A stretch of 5,645 nucleotides of DNA from Bacteroidaceae bacterium (GTDB taxonomy: Bacteria; Bacteroidota; Bacteroidia; Bacteroidales; Bacteroidaceae). Position 1 is the stretch's first letter, and the number at the start of each line of letters is the position of its first letter. The stretch covers positions 1-5,645 of the forward strand of contig CAAGKZ010000064.1 of NCBI GenBank assembly GCA_900770665.1, written 5' to 3'. The translations under genes were made by a program, and so were the position numbers. Below the pieces are notes generated by a model. That model had not been told where the DNA came from. It was given only the letters and a program-made list of their open reading frames with translations, and searched no databases. Shown here one piece after another: positions 4,993 to 5,645 of the stretch.

Positions 4993-5391
4993 TTACTCTA
5001 TTTTGAAATTTTCGCCGTCGGCAACGACGCTCTTGCCAAGTGCTGTTACTGCATCTTTAATGTAGCTTTTTATCCAATCGTTGGACATGAAACCGCACAG
5101 GTATTTCTCTCCTTTGGCGGTGACGTAGCTCCATTTGCCAAGACCCACGCGCTCAAAACCTAATTCGGTGATGTCGCCAAGGGGTATTTCCCACTCAACT
5201 TTGCTGCCCGGCACGAACTGTGCGCCAGCGCCCATCAGAAAGGACATGCCTTTTGATGCAATAGCAAATATCAGTCTTTTGTTAGTGAGGTAAAAGGTTC
5301 CGTTCTTTGTGCCAAAGAATCCTTTCCCCTTGTAAGTTCCCATGTTCTGGCGTAGAATGCTCTCGCCTTCTGTAAGTTCCAGTTTTGCCAT
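4993..5391 (-). CDS. Small PH/GRAM-like domain protein of unknown function
   Basis: The 132-residue protein has no signal peptide or membrane span. It fits a single bacterial PH/GRAM-type domain: an opening LTEGESIL (6-13), the characteristic GTFYLTNKRLIFA (31-43), a variable loop with MSFLMGAGAQFVPGSK (49-64), then IPLGDITELGFERVG (69-83), the strand YVTAKGEKYLCGF (89-101) and a closing helix WIKSYIKDAVTALG (106-119). Such domains in eukaryotes bind lipids or proteins; in bacteria the role is mostly unknown, and no partner gene is visible here. The ATG at 5391 is chosen because the domain begins at once after it. The leader before it is A-rich with no Shine-Dalgarno site. It appears to be a single-gene unit, with its 3' end facing the toxin-antitoxin operon. 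Confidence 0.8.
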   Translation of the reverse strand: MAKLELTEGESILRQNMGTYKGKGFFGTKNGTFYLTNKRLIFAIASKGMSFLMGAGAQFVPGSKVEWEIPLGDITELGFERVGLGKWSYVTAKGEKYLCGFMSNDWIKSYIKDAVTALGKSVVADGENFKIE

Positions 5392-5472
5392 AGTGTTGTG
5401 TGTTTTTATGCAGGGCTCTTGAAATTTGCATCAGCAGGCCCGTGCCCCGTTGGTCCTCCGATGCCTTTTCCG

Positions 5473-5480
5473 CAAAGTTA
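5473..5480 (-). promoter_or_regulatory. Candidate -7 element for the PH-like gene
   Basis: On the minus strand TAACTTTG is a perfect match to the Bacteroidetes TAnnTTTG. No good -33 TTTG lies at the standard distance (TTCC is found there), so the call rests on one element. Transcription from here would give a leader of about 75 bases. That leader includes a short inverted pair (ATGCA 5408-5412, TGCAT 5427-5431). Confidence 0.5.
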
Positions 5481-5516
5481 TTTAAACTTGCCAAGAGACT
5501 GGAACTTTTTTGTATA

Positions 5517-5569
5517 AAATTTGTCTACTATGGATTAATTCACAACACATTAGGCCTCAGTAGAAATTT
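5517..5569. repeat. Inverted repeat upstream of the PH-like gene
   Basis: AAATTT plus CTACT on the left (5517-5529, with a two-base GT bulge at 5523-5524) mirrors AGTAGAAATTT on the right (5559-5569) around a 29-base loop. It lies upstream of the candidate promoter and may be a terminator-like or regulatory hairpin of a gene beyond the right edge. The remaining bases to 5645 show no gene, although the end of a minus-strand gene outside the window cannot be excluded. Confidence 0.4.
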
Positions 5570-5645
5570 AGTGTGGTGATCGTTTCGCTTATAGTCTTAT
5601 TTTACGGCAGCCCTCAACCTTAATTATTCACTTCTATTTTTTCTC

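Noticed and set aside
5282..5494. Minus-strand 70-codon frame upstream of and overlapping the PH-like gene
   Set aside because: It overlaps the PH-like start in another frame, crosses the likely promoter, and has no recognisable domain.
5559..5569. Minus-strand AAATTTCTACT resembles the end of Cas12a CRISPR repeats
   Set aside because: There is one occurrence only, the second stem arm is not at the short loop distance those repeats need, and no spacers or cas genes are present.

Overview
The window looks like a chromosomal segment of a Bacteroidales bacterium (Bacteroides/Prevotella/Muribaculaceae-type; the genus cannot be fixed from this sequence). Three things point there: a secreted GH92 mannosidase, a gene family typical of gut Bacteroidales glycan foragers; Bacteroidetes-style promoters of the TAnnTTTG type (a perfect TACATTTG before the antitoxin gene and a perfect TAACTTTG before the last gene); and starts that mostly lack a Shine-Dalgarno sequence.

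Layout. Bases 1-387 hold no credible gene. They contain a crowded set of short palindromes and GCCCTT tandem repeats downstream of the mannosidase. Bases 388-2535 (minus) encode a complete, signal-peptide-bearing GH92 alpha-mannosidase. A 78-bp gap follows, holding a strong intrinsic terminator (2582-2607) and a probable minus-strand promoter that abuts it. Bases 2614-4071 (minus) encode a 12-TM APC-superfamily amino-acid transporter of the GadC (glutamate/GABA antiporter) type. Although the two genes are co-oriented and close, the terminator suggests separate transcription units.

Divergent from the transporter is a complete type II toxin-antitoxin operon on the plus strand: a ribbon-helix-helix antitoxin (4313-4558) and a YafQ/RelE-family mRNA interferase (4560-4832). 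It has a recognisable promoter, a helically phased candidate operator and a 19-bp terminator stem. Bases 4993-5391 (minus) encode a small PH/GRAM-like domain protein of unknown role. The last 250 bases are upstream DNA of that gene, with a candidate promoter and one hairpin.

The least explained signal is a family of small palindromes with core TTGCC(C/G)GTCAGGGCAA. Members with this core or a shortened form lie at 126-141, 213-228, 4166-4185 and 4906-4925, with a looser relative at 144-158. The last two share 20 identical bases as direct repeats that exactly bracket the toxin-antitoxin operon. This resembles an REP-like intergenic repeat family and might mark a mobile or recombined cassette. 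No transposase, CRISPR array, phage gene or RNA gene is visible, and no clearly new multigene system can be claimed from this window.
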